Source: Methylorubrum rhodesianum | GTDB lineage: Bacteria; Pseudomonadota; Alphaproteobacteria; Rhizobiales; Beijerinckiaceae | Direction of reading: 5' to 3' | Length of the DNA: 64,000 nt | NCBI RefSeq assembly: GCF_014199985.1 | Contig: NZ_JACHOS010000008.1 | Location: forward strand, 62,001-126,000 | In this document: one piece after another, positions 53,706-63,486 of the stretch | Layout of the letters: each line of letters starts with the position of its first letter | Numbering within the stretch: position 1 is the stretch's first letter | Made by a program: the position numbers and the translations under genes | The notes under the pieces: model-generated | What the model was told of the DNA's origin: nothing | Database searches by the model: none | The model's input: only the letters and a program-made list of their open reading frames with translations

Positions 53706-54629
53706 CTATCCCTGCTTCGTCGCCTCGACCGTCTCCCCCGCCCGGCGTCGGTCGAAATACGACACGGCGCCCTGCTGCGGCAGATCGAGCGCGTCGCGGT
53801 AGGCCGCGGAGGCGAGCGCGGCGAAGGGGCCGTTGCGGTAGAAGCGGGTATGGTGGCCGTAGGTGATCGTGTCGCCCCCCGGCCCGACGACCCGCCCGCC
53901 GGCCATGGTCAGCACGTGGTCGCCGGCGGCGGTGTCCCACTCCATGGTGGGAACGCAGCGCACGTAGATGTCCGCCTCCCCCGCCGCGATCAGGCAGAAC
54001 TTGAGGGCCGAGGAGGTGACCCGCCGTTCGCCGATGGGCATCCGCTCCAGGCAGGCATCGGTGTCGCTGTCGCCGTGCAGGCGGCTGACGAGAGCCACGA
54101 GGCCCTCGGCAGGCGCCGCGCGCACATGCACCGCCCGGAACGGGCCCGGCCGGCCCTCGCGGATCGGCGCCTCGCGGGCGGTGGTGCCCGCCGCCCAGAC
54201 CCGGCCGAGGCCCGGCGCCGCCAGCGCGGCGGCGATCGGGCGGTCCCCCTGAACGAGGCCGATATTGACGCAGTACTGCTCGTTGCCGGCCAGGAAGTCG
54301 CGGGTGCCGTCGAGGGGATCGACGAGGAAGAACAGGGGCGCGGGCCGCGCGGTGCAGGAGGTCTCCTCGGCGATCACCGGGATGCCGGGATAGGCCTGCG
54401 CCAGCGCGGCGACGATCAGCTCCTCGGAGCGGGTGTCGGCGAGGCTCGCGGGCGAGCCGTCCGGCTTGATCACGTGCGGGCAGTCGCCGCCGTGATAGCC
54501 CCGCAGGATGCGCCCCGCCTCGCAGGCGATCCCGGCGAGCCGGTCCGCGATGGCGTCGCGCAGCGAGGCCGGAACGGGCGCCGTCAGGACCGCCGATGGA
54601 GCGGCCGGATGGGGGGCGGGGGCAGTCAT
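53706..54629 (-). CDS. cysQ: CysQ-type 3'(2'),5'-bisphosphate nucleotidase
   Basis: Inositol-monophosphatase superfamily protein of 307 residues. The metal motifs are VIAEE, DPLDGTRDF and EWDTAAGDHVL. CysQ hydrolyses 3'-phosphoadenosine 5'-phosphate from sulfate assimilation; the KPDGSPASLADTRSEELI segment favours CysQ over IMPase. The ATG at 54629 begins a Pro/Ala-rich leader of about 20 residues. The open frame upstream lacks support. Confidence 0.9.
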   Translation of the reverse strand: MTAPAPHPAAPSAVLTAPVPASLRDAIADRLAGIACEAGRILRGYHGGDCPHVIKPDGSPASLADTRSEELIVAALAQAYPGIPVIAEETSCTARPAPLFFLVDPLDGTRDFLAGNEQYCVNIGLVQGDRPIAAALAAPGLGRVWAAGTTAREAPIREGRPGPFRAVHVRAAPAEGLVALVSRLHGDSDTDACLERMPIGERRVTSSALKFCLIAAGEADIYVRCVPTMEWDTAAGDHVLTMAGGRVVGPGGDTITYGHHTRFYRNGPFAALASAAYRDALDLPQQGAVSYFDRRRAGETVEATKQG

Positions 54630-54935
54630 CGCAATGTCATCAATGAACGAACGGGACTTGTCGATCCGACATGTGTCCGAATTGGGTACGCAAGCCTGCG
54701 TGAGCCGGATTCTATGCCCTAAGGTCGCGGCGGATTCGGAACATCCGTGCCGACGCTCCGGACCGGCGACGGCGGCGCACCGCTCCGCGCGGCTTTCCAA
54801 AGCGGTCGCCGGTGACTATTCGCTTGCCCCATCCGGTGTTGGCCGCATCCGGGGGGCGGGCTGCCCGACCGGCCGGCGGCACCTCGCGACACCTCTTTGC
54901 GACACCACTTTCGACAGCCGGGAACGGAGCGCAGT
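54630..54935. other. Divergent intergenic region between cysQ and chpT
   Basis: About 300 bp with promoters for both directions. I see no CtrA box, tRNA or strong hairpin. The 54640-54720 part is somewhat less GC-rich. Confidence 0.4.
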
Positions 54936-55676
54936 ATGAGCGGTACCAATAGCCTCACCCTCGACGCCCTCGACCTCTCGGCGCTGCTGTGCTCGCGCGT
55001 GTGCCACGATGTGATCAGCCCGATCGGCGCGATCGTGAACGGCCTGGAAGTGCTCGAGGACGACAACGATCCCTCGATGCGCGAATTCGCCCTCGAACTG
55101 ATCCGCAAGAGCGCGCGCACCGCCTCGGCCCGCGTGCAGTTCGCCCGCATCGCCTTCGGCGCGGCGGGCTCGGCCGGCGCCTCGATCGATCTGGCCGACG
55201 CCGAGAAGGTGTCCCGGGCGATGTTCGCCGACGAGAAGACGCAGATCGCCTGGAGCGCGCCCCAGGCCCTGTTCCCGAAGAACAAGGTCAAGCTCCTGCT
55301 CAACCTCGTGGTGATCGCCTCGAGCGCGATCCCCCGGGGCGGTCTGATCAACGTGGCCGTGACCGGCGACGGCGACGCCCCGCGCTTCGTGCTGCGCGCC
55401 AAGGGCAGCCACGCGCGCATCCCGCCCCATGTCGAGGCGCTGATCGCCGGCACGCCCGAGGGCGGCAGCGTCGATGCCCACGGCATCCTGCCCTTCTATG
55501 CCGGCCTCGTCGCCCGCGCGGCCGCGATGGACGTGCGCTTCACGATCGAGGGCGATGAGGTGACGGTCACCGCCACGCCCACCGAGGCCGCCGTGGGACT
55601 GCCGGGCGCCCCTGCCCCGAGCCTCGAGAACGAGCGTCCCTCCGACAGCGCCCCGCCGGACACCCAGCTCGCCTGA
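54936..55676 (+). CDS. chpT: ChpT, histidine phosphotransferase
   Basis: The 246-residue protein is a dimeric phosphotransferase that relays phosphate from the hybrid kinase CckA to CtrA and CpdR. Phospho-acceptor His24 lies in SRVCHDVISPIGAIVNGLEVL, the ChpT signature. The C-terminal half is a degenerate ATPase-like fold. The frame ends with a disordered tail (ENERPSDSAPPDTQLA). The ATG follows GGAACGGAG. It precedes the chemotaxis genes, as in several Rhizobiales. Confidence 0.93.
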   Translation: MSGTNSLTLDALDLSALLCSRVCHDVISPIGAIVNGLEVLEDDNDPSMREFALELIRKSARTASARVQFARIAFGAAGSAGASIDLADAEKVSRAMFADEKTQIAWSAPQALFPKNKVKLLLNLVVIASSAIPRGGLINVAVTGDGDAPRFVLRAKGSHARIPPHVEALIAGTPEGGSVDAHGILPFYAGLVARAAAMDVRFTIEGDEVTVTATPTEAAVGLPGAPAPSLENERPSDSAPPDTQLA

Positions 55677-55852
55677 GGCGCGTCGGCCCCTGGAAACCAC
55701 GCGGCGGAAAGCGGGCGGCGCCCGGGCACAAATTCTTCCGGCTTCTTTCTAAAAACAATTGTGAAGCCGGGCCCGCCCTCAACGCTTCACTAACTTTCCA
55801 AGGCGAGAGTGCTCGTCGCACGTCCCTTAGTGCGCGTAGACGAGTACCCCCC

Positions 55853-58588
55853 ATGGACGATCTGCTTCGCGAGTTTCTGGTCGAGAGCGCCGAGCATCTG
55901 GACACGGTCGATGCGGAGCTTGTCCGTTTCGAGCAGGACCCCAATAACCAGCAGATCCTGCGCAACATTTTTCGGCTCGTCCACACCATCAAGGGCACCT
56001 GCGGCTTCCTCGGCCTGCCGCGGCTGGAGGCGCTGGCCCACGCCGCCGAGACCCTGATGGGGCGCTTCCGCGACGGCTATCCCGTCAGCGGCGCCTCGGT
56101 CACGCTGATCCTCGCCACCCTCGACCGGCTCAAGGCGATTCTCGCCGACCTCGAGGCCACCGGCTCCGAGCCGGCCGGCGCCGATGCCGACCTGATCGGT
56201 GCCCTTGAGCAGATGGCCTCCGAGGAGGCGCCTGCCGCCGCCGCTCCGCCGCCCCCGCCCGAACTGCCGCCGATCGTCGAGCGGGAACTCAAGCCCGGCG
56301 AAGTCTCGCTGGAGGATCTGGAGCGCGCCTTCATGGAGGCGCCCGGCCCCGACGACTTCCCCGCCGCGCCGGCGATCGAAGCGCCCGCGCCCGTCCTCGA
56401 AGCGCCCGCGCCGACCTTCGAGAGCGCGCCCGAGCCGGCAGCGCCGGTCCAGGCCGCCGAGCGTCCCGCCGCCGCGCCCTCAGCGCCCGCGGCCGAGGGC
56501 GGCGAGAGCGCCGTGGCCGCCAAGGTGCAGACGATCCGCGTCAACGTCGACACCATCGAGCACCTGATGACGATGGTCTCGGAACTGGTGCTGACCCGCA
56601 ACCAGCTCCTCGAGATCGCCCGGCGTCACGAGGATTCCGGCTACAAGGTCCCGCTGCAGCGCCTCAGCCACGTCACCGCCGAGCTGCAGGAAGGCGTGAT
56701 GAAGACGCGCATGCAGCCGATCGGCAATGCGTGGCAGAAGCTGCCGCGCGTCGTGCGCGACCTCTCGGCCGAACTCGGCAAGGGCATCGACCTCGTGATG
56801 TCCGGCGCCGAGACCGAACTCGACCGGCAGGTGCTCGACGTCATCAAGGACCCGCTCACCCACATGGTGCGCAACTCCGCCGACCACGGCATCGAGGCCA
56901 CCAACGAGCGTCTCAAGGCCGGCAAGCCGGCCCGCGGCACGATCCGCCTCTCGGCCTATCACGAGGGCGGCACGATCACGATCGAGATCGCCGACGACGG
57001 CAAGGGCCTCGACCTCGCCGCGATCCGCAAGAAGGCGGTCGAGCGCAACCTCGCCCCCGCGGCCGATGTCGAGCGGATGACCGACGCGCAGGTCGCGAAG
57101 TTCATCTTCCATGCCGGCTTCTCCACCGCCAAGGCGGTGACCTCGGTCTCCGGCCGCGGCGTCGGCATGGACGTCGTCAAGACCAACATCGAGACCATCG
57201 GCGGCGTGGTCGATATCGCGACCGAACTCGGCCGCGGCACGACCTTCACCATCAAGATCCCCCTGACGCTGGCCATCGTCTCGGCGCTCATCGTCAAGGC
57301 GGGCGAGCAGCGCTACGCCGTGCCGCAGATCGCGGTGCTCGAACTGGTCCGGGTCGATCCCAAGGGCGAGAACAAGAGCACGAACTCGATCGAGCGCATC
57401 CACGGCGCGCCGGTGCTGCGGCTGCGCGAGCGGCTCCTGCCGATCGTCACCCTCGAGGGGCTGATGCGCGGGCAGGCGACCGTCGAGGAGGGCGAGCTCG
57501 TCGAGTCGGGCTTCGTGGTGGTGGCCCAGGTCGGCCGGCAGCGCTTCGGCGTGCTCGTGGACGAGGTCTTCCACACGGAAGAGATCGTCGTGAAGCCGAT
57601 GTCGTCCAAACTGCGCCACATCCCGCTCTTTGCCGGCAACACGATCCTCGGCGACGGCGCCGTGGTGTTGATCGTCGATCCCAACGGCGTGGCCAAGCTG
57701 GTCGGCCAGAGCGCGCAGTCCGGCGCCGCGACGGAGACCGAGGTCGAGGAGACCGAGGCCGGCGATGCCAAGGCGACGCTCCTCGTGTTCAAGGGCGGCG
57801 CGGGCGGCTTCAAGGCGGTGCCGCTCTCCCTCGTCACCCGCCTCGAGGAGATCGACGCCTCGAAGATCGAGCATCTCGGCGGGCGCCCGCTGATCCAGTA
57901 CCGCGGCCGTCTGATGCCGCTGGTCCCGGCCGATCCGGGCATCGAGATCCGCTCCGAGGGCAACCAGGCGCTCGTCGTGTTCTCCGACGGCGACCGGGCG
58001 ATGGGCCTCGTGGTCGACGAGATCGTCGACATCGTCGAAGAGCGTCTCGACATCGAGATCTCGGCCGACCGCTCCGACCTGATCGGTTCGGCGGTGCTGC
58101 GGGGCCGGGCCACCGACATCATCAACATCGCCCACTTCCTGCCGCTCGCCTACGACGACTGGGCGCGCGGCCCGCGCAAGACGGTGGTGAAGGCGCCCTC
58201 GCTCCTGCTCGTGGACGACTCGGCCTTCTTCCGCGACATGCTCACCCCCGTGCTCAAGGCGGCGGGCTACGGCGTGACGACCGCCGCCTCCGCCGACGAG
58301 GCGATGGGCCTGCTCAAGGGCAGTGCCGGCATCGACCTCGTGGTCAGCGACCTCGACATGCCCGGCCGCAGCGGCTTCGACCTCGTGGCCGCGATGCGCA
58401 AGAGCGGCGGGCGGCTGGCCGAGATGCCGGTGATCGCCCTGACCGGCACGGTCGCCGCCGACGCGATCGAGCAGGCGCGCCGCCTCGCGATCAGCGACCT
58501 CGTCGCCAAGTTCGACCGCAGCGGTCTGCTCGCGGCGCTCGCCGAGATCGGTGAGGCCGCCGAACCCGCCGCCCGCGCCGCCGCCTGA
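55853..58588 (+). CDS. cheA: CheA, chemotaxis histidine kinase with C-terminal receiver domain
   Basis: The 911-residue kinase has an N-terminal HPt domain with His44 in VHTIKGTCGFLG, an Ala/Pro linker (~130-225), a dimerisation domain, and an HATPase with NSADHGIE and GRGVGMDVVK. Two successive CheW-like domains follow (about 470-630 and 635-765). A receiver domain at the end has Asp833 in VVSDLDMPG. The duplicated P5-like domain and REC make it a hybrid CheA. It heads cheA-cheW-cheY-cheB-cheR. Confidence 0.94.
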   Translation: MDDLLREFLVESAEHLDTVDAELVRFEQDPNNQQILRNIFRLVHTIKGTCGFLGLPRLEALAHAAETLMGRFRDGYPVSGASVTLILATLDRLKAILADLEATGSEPAGADADLIGALEQMASEEAPAAAAPPPPPELPPIVERELKPGEVSLEDLERAFMEAPGPDDFPAAPAIEAPAPVLEAPAPTFESAPEPAAPVQAAERPAAAPSAPAAEGGESAVAAKVQTIRVNVDTIEHLMTMVSELVLTRNQLLEIARRHEDSGYKVPLQRLSHVTAELQEGVMKTRMQPIGNAWQKLPRVVRDLSAELGKGIDLVMSGAETELDRQVLDVIKDPLTHMVRNSADHGIEATNERLKAGKPARGTIRLSAYHEGGTITIEIADDGKGLDLAAIRKKAVERNLAPAADVERMTDAQVAKFIFHAGFSTAKAVTSVSGRGVGMDVVKTNIETIGGVVDIATELGRGTTFTIKIPLTLAIVSALIVKAGEQRYAVPQIAVLELVRVDPKGENKSTNSIERIHGAPVLRLRERLLPIVTLEGLMRGQATVEEGELVESGFVVVAQVGRQRFGVLVDEVFHTEEIVVKPMSSKLRHIPLFAGNTILGDGAVVLIVDPNGVAKLVGQSAQSGAATETEVEETEAGDAKATLLVFKGGAGGFKAVPLSLVTRLEEIDASKIEHLGGRPLIQYRGRLMPLVPADPGIEIRSEGNQALVVFSDGDRAMGLVVDEIVDIVEERLDIEISADRSDLIGSAVLRGRATDIINIAHFLPLAYDDWARGPRKTVVKAPSLLLVDDSAFFRDMLTPVLKAAGYGVTTAASADEAMGLLKGSAGIDLVVSDLDMPGRSGFDLVAAMRKSGGRLAEMPVIALTGTVAADAIEQARRLAISDLVAKFDRSGLLAALAEIGEAAEPAARAAA

Positions 58589-58620
58589 GACCCGAACGGA
58601 CCGGATAAGGACACGCCGCC

Positions 58621-59100
58621 ATGCAGGCCGCCAACGGCAACGCCGTTCCCACGGACACCACCGACTACGTCACCGTCTTCGTCGGCGAGACGATGTTCGG
58701 GCTCACCATCGACCGGGTGCACGACGTGTTCGTGCCCGCCGGCATCACCCCGGTGCCGCTGGCGCCCAGGGAGATCGTCGGCCTCCTGAACCTGCGCGGG
58801 CGGGTCGTGACGGCCCTGTGCCTGCGCCGCCGCCTCGGCATCCCCGGGCGCGAGGCGGGCGCGGCCGAGATGGCGATCGGCCTCGAGCAGTCCGGCGAGA
58901 CCTTCGCCCTCATCGTCGACGGCGTCGGCGAGGTGCTGAAACTCGGCGCCGACACGCAGGAGCCGGTTCCGATCAACCTCGATGCCCGCTGGCGCGACAT
59001 CTCGCTGGGCGTGCACCGTCTCGACGGACGGCTCCTCGTCATCCTCGACGTCGATGCGCTGCTCGCCTTCGGCGACGCCCGCGAGTCGCAGGTCGCCTGA
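58621..59100 (+). CDS. cheW: CheW, chemotaxis coupling protein
   Basis: SH3-like adaptor of 159 residues linking CheA to receptors. It shows YVTVFVGETMFGLTIDRVHDVF, GLLNLRGRVV and the terminal LLVILDVDALL strand of CheW. It starts 32 bp after the cheA stop. Confidence 0.93.
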   Translation: MQAANGNAVPTDTTDYVTVFVGETMFGLTIDRVHDVFVPAGITPVPLAPREIVGLLNLRGRVVTALCLRRRLGIPGREAGAAEMAIGLEQSGETFALIVDGVGEVLKLGADTQEPVPINLDARWRDISLGVHRLDGRLLVILDVDALLAFGDARESQVA

Positions 59101-59119
59101 AGCCGAGAGGGATGCGCCC

Positions 59120-59557
59120 ATGATGACCAGCTCGGCCCAGAACGCGATCAAGAGCTCGACCGAGAACACGGCGAAGACGGCCCTGATCGTCGATGACTCG
59201 GCGGTGATCCGCAAGGTTGCCCGCCGCATCCTCGAGACCCTCGACTTCACCGTCCGCGACGCCGAGGACGGCGCCACCGCTCTGGCGATGTGCGCGGAGG
59301 CGATGCCGACGGTGATCCTGCTCGACTGGAACATGCCGAACATGGACGGCTACGAGGTGCTGCGGCACCTGCGGCAGGCGCCCCTCGGCGACCGGCCCAA
59401 GGTCCTGTTCTGCACCACCGAGAACGATGTCGGCGCCATCGCCCGGGCCCTGCACGCGGGCGCCGACGAGTACATCATGAAGCCCTTCGACCGGGAGATC
59501 ATGATCGCCAAGCTCGACCAGGTCGGTTTCGCGATGCGCTCCTCCGAAGCCGCCTGA
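59120..59557 (+). CDS. cheY: CheY-like single-domain response regulator
   Basis: The 145-residue receiver domain has ALIVDDSAVIRKVARR, the phospho-Asp in LLDWNMPNMDGYEV, Thr in FCTTEN and Lys in YIMKPF. It lacks an output domain. Start is the first of two tandem ATGs. It is 19 bp from cheW. The short N-terminal extension (about 20 residues) before the receiver is slightly unusual. Confidence 0.93.
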   Translation: MMTSSAQNAIKSSTENTAKTALIVDDSAVIRKVARRILETLDFTVRDAEDGATALAMCAEAMPTVILLDWNMPNMDGYEVLRHLRQAPLGDRPKVLFCTTENDVGAIARALHAGADEYIMKPFDREIMIAKLDQVGFAMRSSEAA

Positions 59558-59648
59558 TCCCTCCCCGGCCCCTCCGGATCCTCAGGGGCCGCATCCTCAG
59601 GGGCCGCGAGGTCCCCGCCCCCTCTCGCTCCGCGGAAACGAGTTCCCC

Positions 59649-60797
59649 ATGTCGGCATTTCCCGCCGTCGCACAGGCGTCCGCGGCGCGCAGCCCGGTCA
59701 AGGTGCTGGTCGCCGACGATTCGGCGGTGGTGCGCGGCCTCGTCTCCCGCTGGCTCAGCGAGGCGGGCCACGAGGTGGTCGCCACCGCCCCGAACGGCCG
59801 CGCCGCCGTGGACGCGCTCGCCCGCTGCTACCCCGACGTCGTGCTCCTCGACATCGAGATGCCGGAACTCGACGGCATCCAGGCCCTGCCCCTCATGCTC
59901 GCCAAGCAGCCGGGGATCCAGGTCGTGATGATGTCGACGCTGACCCAGCGCAACGCCGACGTCTCGCTGCGCTGCCTGTCGCTGGGCGCGGTCGACTACA
60001 TCCCCAAGCCCGAGAGCAACCGCGGCGTCACCACGTCCGACGGCTTCCGCACCGACCTGCTCGAGCGCATCCGGGTGTTCGGCGCGGCCCGCGCCCGGCG
60101 CCGACCGGCCCCGACCGCGGTCGAGGCGGCCACCTCCGCCGTACCCGCCGCGCCGGCGGTCTCGCGCCTGTCCGGCACGGTGACGCTGCGGCCGAAGCCC
60201 CGCACCGTGGTGCCGCCCCGCGCCCTGCTGATCGGCTCCTCCACCGGCGGTCCGCGGGCGGTCGGCGAGGTGCTGGAGAAGATCGGCGCGGCCACGCTCC
60301 GGCGCCTGCCGGTCCTGATCGTGCAGCACATGCCGCCGGTCTTCACCGCCGTGTTTGCCGAGCATCTCGGCGCCCGGATCGGCCTGCCTGCGGCCGAGGG
60401 CAAGGCCGACGAGCGGCTCCAGCCCGGCCGCATCTACGTCGCTCCCGGCGGGCGCCACATGCGGCTCGCGGGCTCCGCCGCGGAGACCGTGATCCGTCTC
60501 GACGACGGACCGCCAGTGAATTTCTGCCGCCCGGCGGTGGACGTGATGTTCCTCGACGCCGCCGCCCTCTACGGCGGGGCGACGCTCAGCGTCATCCTCA
60601 CCGGCATGGGCTCGGACGGCACGGCGGGCGCCCGCGCGCTGGTCGAGGCCGGCGGTACCCTGCTCGCCCAGGACGAGGCGACGAGCACGGTCTGGGGCAT
60701 GCCCGGCAGCGTCGCCAAGGCGGGCCTGTGCCACGCCGTCCTGCCGCTTCCCGAGATCGGGCCGGCCCTGCGCAGCGCGATCGCGGAGCGGGCTTGA
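59649..60797 (+). CDS. cheB: CheB, receptor methylesterase
   Basis: Response regulator of 382 residues. The N-terminal receiver has Asp in LLDIEMPELDGI; the C-terminal esterase has the Ser-His-Asp triad in GSSTGGP, VQHMPP and GMGSDG. It demethylates or deamidates chemoreceptors when phosphorylated by CheA. Its stop overlaps the cheR start (TGATG). Confidence 0.95.
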   Translation: MSAFPAVAQASAARSPVKVLVADDSAVVRGLVSRWLSEAGHEVVATAPNGRAAVDALARCYPDVVLLDIEMPELDGIQALPLMLAKQPGIQVVMMSTLTQRNADVSLRCLSLGAVDYIPKPESNRGVTTSDGFRTDLLERIRVFGAARARRRPAPTAVEAATSAVPAAPAVSRLSGTVTLRPKPRTVVPPRALLIGSSTGGPRAVGEVLEKIGAATLRRLPVLIVQHMPPVFTAVFAEHLGARIGLPAAEGKADERLQPGRIYVAPGGRHMRLAGSAAETVIRLDDGPPVNFCRPAVDVMFLDAAALYGGATLSVILTGMGSDGTAGARALVEAGGTLLAQDEATSTVWGMPGSVAKAGLCHAVLPLPEIGPALRSAIAERA

Positions 60798-61651
60798 TGA
60801 CCGAGGCGGATTTCGCGTTCCTGCGCGACTATCTCAGGAAGCGCTCCGGGCTGAGCCTGGGGGCGGAGAAGCGCTATCTGGTGGAGAGCCGGCTCACCCC
60901 GGTCTGCCGCCGCTTCGGGATCGCCACCCTCACCGATCTCGTCGGGGCCTTGCGCCTGTCGCGGGAGGGCCAGCTGGAGCGGGCGGTGGTCGAGGCGATG
61001 ACCACCAACGAGACCTTCTTCTTCCGCGACCGGGCGCCGTTCGACCTGTTCCGGGACGTGCTGCTGCCCAAGGCCATCGCCGCCCGCGCCGCCCAGCGTC
61101 GCCTGCGGATCTGGTCGGCGGCGGCCTCCACGGGTCAGGAACCGTACTCGCTCGCGATGATGATCCACGAGGCCGGGGCGCAGCTCGCGGGCTGGCAGGT
61201 CGAGATCGTCGGCACCGACCTCTCGACGGAGGTGCTGGAGAAGGCCCGCCTCGGCCTCTACAGCCATTTCGAGGTGCAGCGCGGCCTGCCGGTGCAGCTG
61301 CTCGTGAAGCACTTCACCCAGGTCGGCGAGCAGTGGCGGATCAGCCCGGCGCTCGCCGGGATGGTGAGCTTCAGGCCGCTCAACCTGCTGAGCCCGTTCG
61401 AGCATCTCGGCCAGTTCGACATCATCTACTGCCGCAACGTGCTGATCTACTTCGACGCGCCGACCAAGACCGACGTGCTGGAACGGATCGCCAAGGCCCT
61501 CGCCCCCGACGGCGCGCTGCTGCTGGGTGCCGCCGAGACCGTGATCGGCCTGACCGAGGCGCTGGTGCCCGATCCGCAGAACCGCGGCCTCTACCGCCAG
61601 GCCACGGTCGCCGGGCGGGCGGCACCCCACCGCCTCGCGGCGGGGTTCTAG
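60797..61651 (+). CDS. cheR: CheR, chemoreceptor methyltransferase
   Basis: SAM-dependent methyltransferase of 284 residues. It has the N-terminal helical domain (LVESRLTPVCRRFG), NETFFFRD, the SAM site WSAAASTGQEPYS and IIYCRNVLIYFD. It counteracts CheB in adaptation. No receptor gene or cheD is visible nearby. Confidence 0.95.
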   Translation: MTEADFAFLRDYLRKRSGLSLGAEKRYLVESRLTPVCRRFGIATLTDLVGALRLSREGQLERAVVEAMTTNETFFFRDRAPFDLFRDVLLPKAIAARAAQRRLRIWSAAASTGQEPYSLAMMIHEAGAQLAGWQVEIVGTDLSTEVLEKARLGLYSHFEVQRGLPVQLLVKHFTQVGEQWRISPALAGMVSFRPLNLLSPFEHLGQFDIIYCRNVLIYFDAPTKTDVLERIAKALAPDGALLLGAAETVIGLTEALVPDPQNRGLYRQATVAGRAAPHRLAAGF

Positions 61652-61698
61652 GGCGCGTCGTCTCGCGGCGGGCGGCCGGATCGGCTAGCCTGCCGGCC

Positions 61699-62424
61699 AT
61701 GACGTACGACGCGCCGCGGCTCCTCGCCTGCGGAGACACGGCCTTCACCATCGAGTTCGGCGAGCGGATCGAGGCGCCCTGCAGCGCCCGCGTGCTCGCC
61801 CTCGACGCGGCGCTCGCCGCGCGCGCGCTACCCGGCATCCGAGAGACGGTGCCGACCTACCGCTCGCTGACCGTCCATCTCGATCCGCTGCTGGCCGTTC
61901 CGGCCGAACTCGGCCGCCTTGTCCTGGCGCTCGCGGGCGAGCCGCTCGCGGCGGTCGCGACCCCGCGGCTATGGCGCGTTCCCGTGGTCTATGGCGGCGC
62001 GTTCGGGATCGATCTGGAGGCGGTCGCCGCGCATCACGGGCTCGCGCCGGAGGCGGTGATCGAGCGCCACAGCGCCCCCGAATACCGGGTGGCGATGATC
62101 GGCTTCCTGCCGGGCTACGCCTATCTCGAAGGCCTCGATCCCGGTCTCGCCCTGTCGCGCCGGCCCAGCCCGCGTCCGGTCACGCCGGCCGGCACCATCT
62201 CCATCGGCGGCGCCCAGGCGCTGGTGGCCAGCATCGCCGCGCCGAGCGGCTGGCATCTTCTCGGGCGAACGCCCGAACGGACCTTCGTGCCCGAGCGCGA
62301 TCCGGTCTTCCTGCTCCGCCCCGGCGACCGGGTACGGTTCGTCCCGACCCCGGCCGCGCGCTGGGACGCCCTGGCCGCCGCGGCGGAGGCCGGCGAGCCG
62401 GTGGCCGAGCTGTGCCAGGGATGA
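61699..62424 (+). CDS. pxpB: PxpB, 5-oxoprolinase subunit B (KipI-like)
   Basis: The 241-residue allophanate-hydrolase-subunit-1-like protein acts with PxpA and PxpC in ATP-dependent opening of 5-oxoproline. The family signature FLPGYAYLEGLDPGLALSRR and TPAGTISIGGAQALV are clear. It overlaps pxpC by 4 bp (ATGA). No pxpA is visible in this window. Confidence 0.93.
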   Translation: MTYDAPRLLACGDTAFTIEFGERIEAPCSARVLALDAALAARALPGIRETVPTYRSLTVHLDPLLAVPAELGRLVLALAGEPLAAVATPRLWRVPVVYGGAFGIDLEAVAAHHGLAPEAVIERHSAPEYRVAMIGFLPGYAYLEGLDPGLALSRRPSPRPVTPAGTISIGGAQALVASIAAPSGWHLLGRTPERTFVPERDPVFLLRPGDRVRFVPTPAARWDALAAAAEAGEPVAELCQG

Positions 62425-63440
62425 GCGCCCATCTGCGCCTGGCCCGCCTCGCCGGCGCGGCCTCGATCCAAGATGGCGGCCGGCACGGCTATCTCCGCTA
62501 CGGCCTCTCGGCCTCCGGGCCGATGGATCCGCTCGCCTTCGCCGCAGCGAACCGCCTCGTCGGCAATCCGGCCGATGCGGCGGCGCTCGAATTCGGGCTC
62601 GCCGGGGCCCGCCTGCGGGCCGAGAGCGGCGCGGTGCGCCTCGCCCTGGCGGGCGCGCCGAGTGGAATGCGCCTCGACGGCGAACCGGTCGCCGCGCACC
62701 GCTCCCTCGTCCTGCCGGACGGCGCCGAACTGACGATCGAGCGTCCGCGCGAGGGGGTGTTTGCCTATCTCGCGGTCTCCGGCGGGTTTGCCGTCCGCAG
62801 CGTGATGGGCAGCCGCGCCCTGCATCAGCGCGCGGCGCTCGGGGGCCTCGACGGACGCGCCCTGCGCGAGGGCGACCGCCTGCCGCTGACCGCCTCGCCC
62901 ACAGGCGGGACGGACGTCTGCCTCGACCCGGTCCCCCTGCAGCGGACGGCTCCGATCCGCGTCGTCCTCGGCCCCCAGGACGATCTCTTTTCCGAGACCG
63001 GTCTCGCGACCTTCCTGCACGAGACCTTCACCGTCTCGAACCGGGCCGACCGGATGGGCTACCAGCTCGACGGCCCGGCGATCGCCCACGGCCCGGGCGG
63101 CTTCAACATCGTCTCCGACGCCACAGTGGCGGGCTCGGTGCAGGTGCCGGGCTCAGGCAGGCCCATCGTCCTGCTGGCCGACCGCCAGACCACCGGCGGC
63201 TATCCGAAGATCGCCACCGTGATCTCCGCCGACCTCCGACGGATCGCCCAGCGCCGGCCCGGGGAACCCGTACGGTTCGAGGCGATCGACCTCGCCACCG
63301 CCACCCGCCTTGCCCGCGAGGAGGCGGCGAGGATCGCGGCGCTGGGCGCCCAGCTCAAGCCGGTCGAGAGCGAGACCGAGCGGCTGATGGCCGCCAACCT
63401 CGCGGGCGCCGCGGTCGACGCGCTGGGAACGGAGGATTGA
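62421..63440 (+). CDS. pxpC: PxpC, 5-oxoprolinase subunit C (KipA/biotin-dependent carboxyltransferase family)
   Basis: The 339-residue allophanate-hydrolase-subunit-2-like protein begins ASIQDGGRHGYLRYGLSASGPMDPLAF, the family start. It also has GSRALHQRAALGG, VSNRADRMGYQLDGP and LLADRQTTGGYPKIA. It forms a complex with PxpB. Translation is coupled to pxpB through the ATGA overlap. Confidence 0.93.
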   Translation: MSAHLRLARLAGAASIQDGGRHGYLRYGLSASGPMDPLAFAAANRLVGNPADAAALEFGLAGARLRAESGAVRLALAGAPSGMRLDGEPVAAHRSLVLPDGAELTIERPREGVFAYLAVSGGFAVRSVMGSRALHQRAALGGLDGRALREGDRLPLTASPTGGTDVCLDPVPLQRTAPIRVVLGPQDDLFSETGLATFLHETFTVSNRADRMGYQLDGPAIAHGPGGFNIVSDATVAGSVQVPGSGRPIVLLADRQTTGGYPKIATVISADLRRIAQRRPGEPVRFEAIDLATATRLAREEAARIAALGAQLKPVESETERLMAANLAGAAVDALGTED

Positions 63441-63486
63441 TGCCTTCGCGTGGGGGCCAAAACCGGCCCTGACGCGTTGTCGGGCC

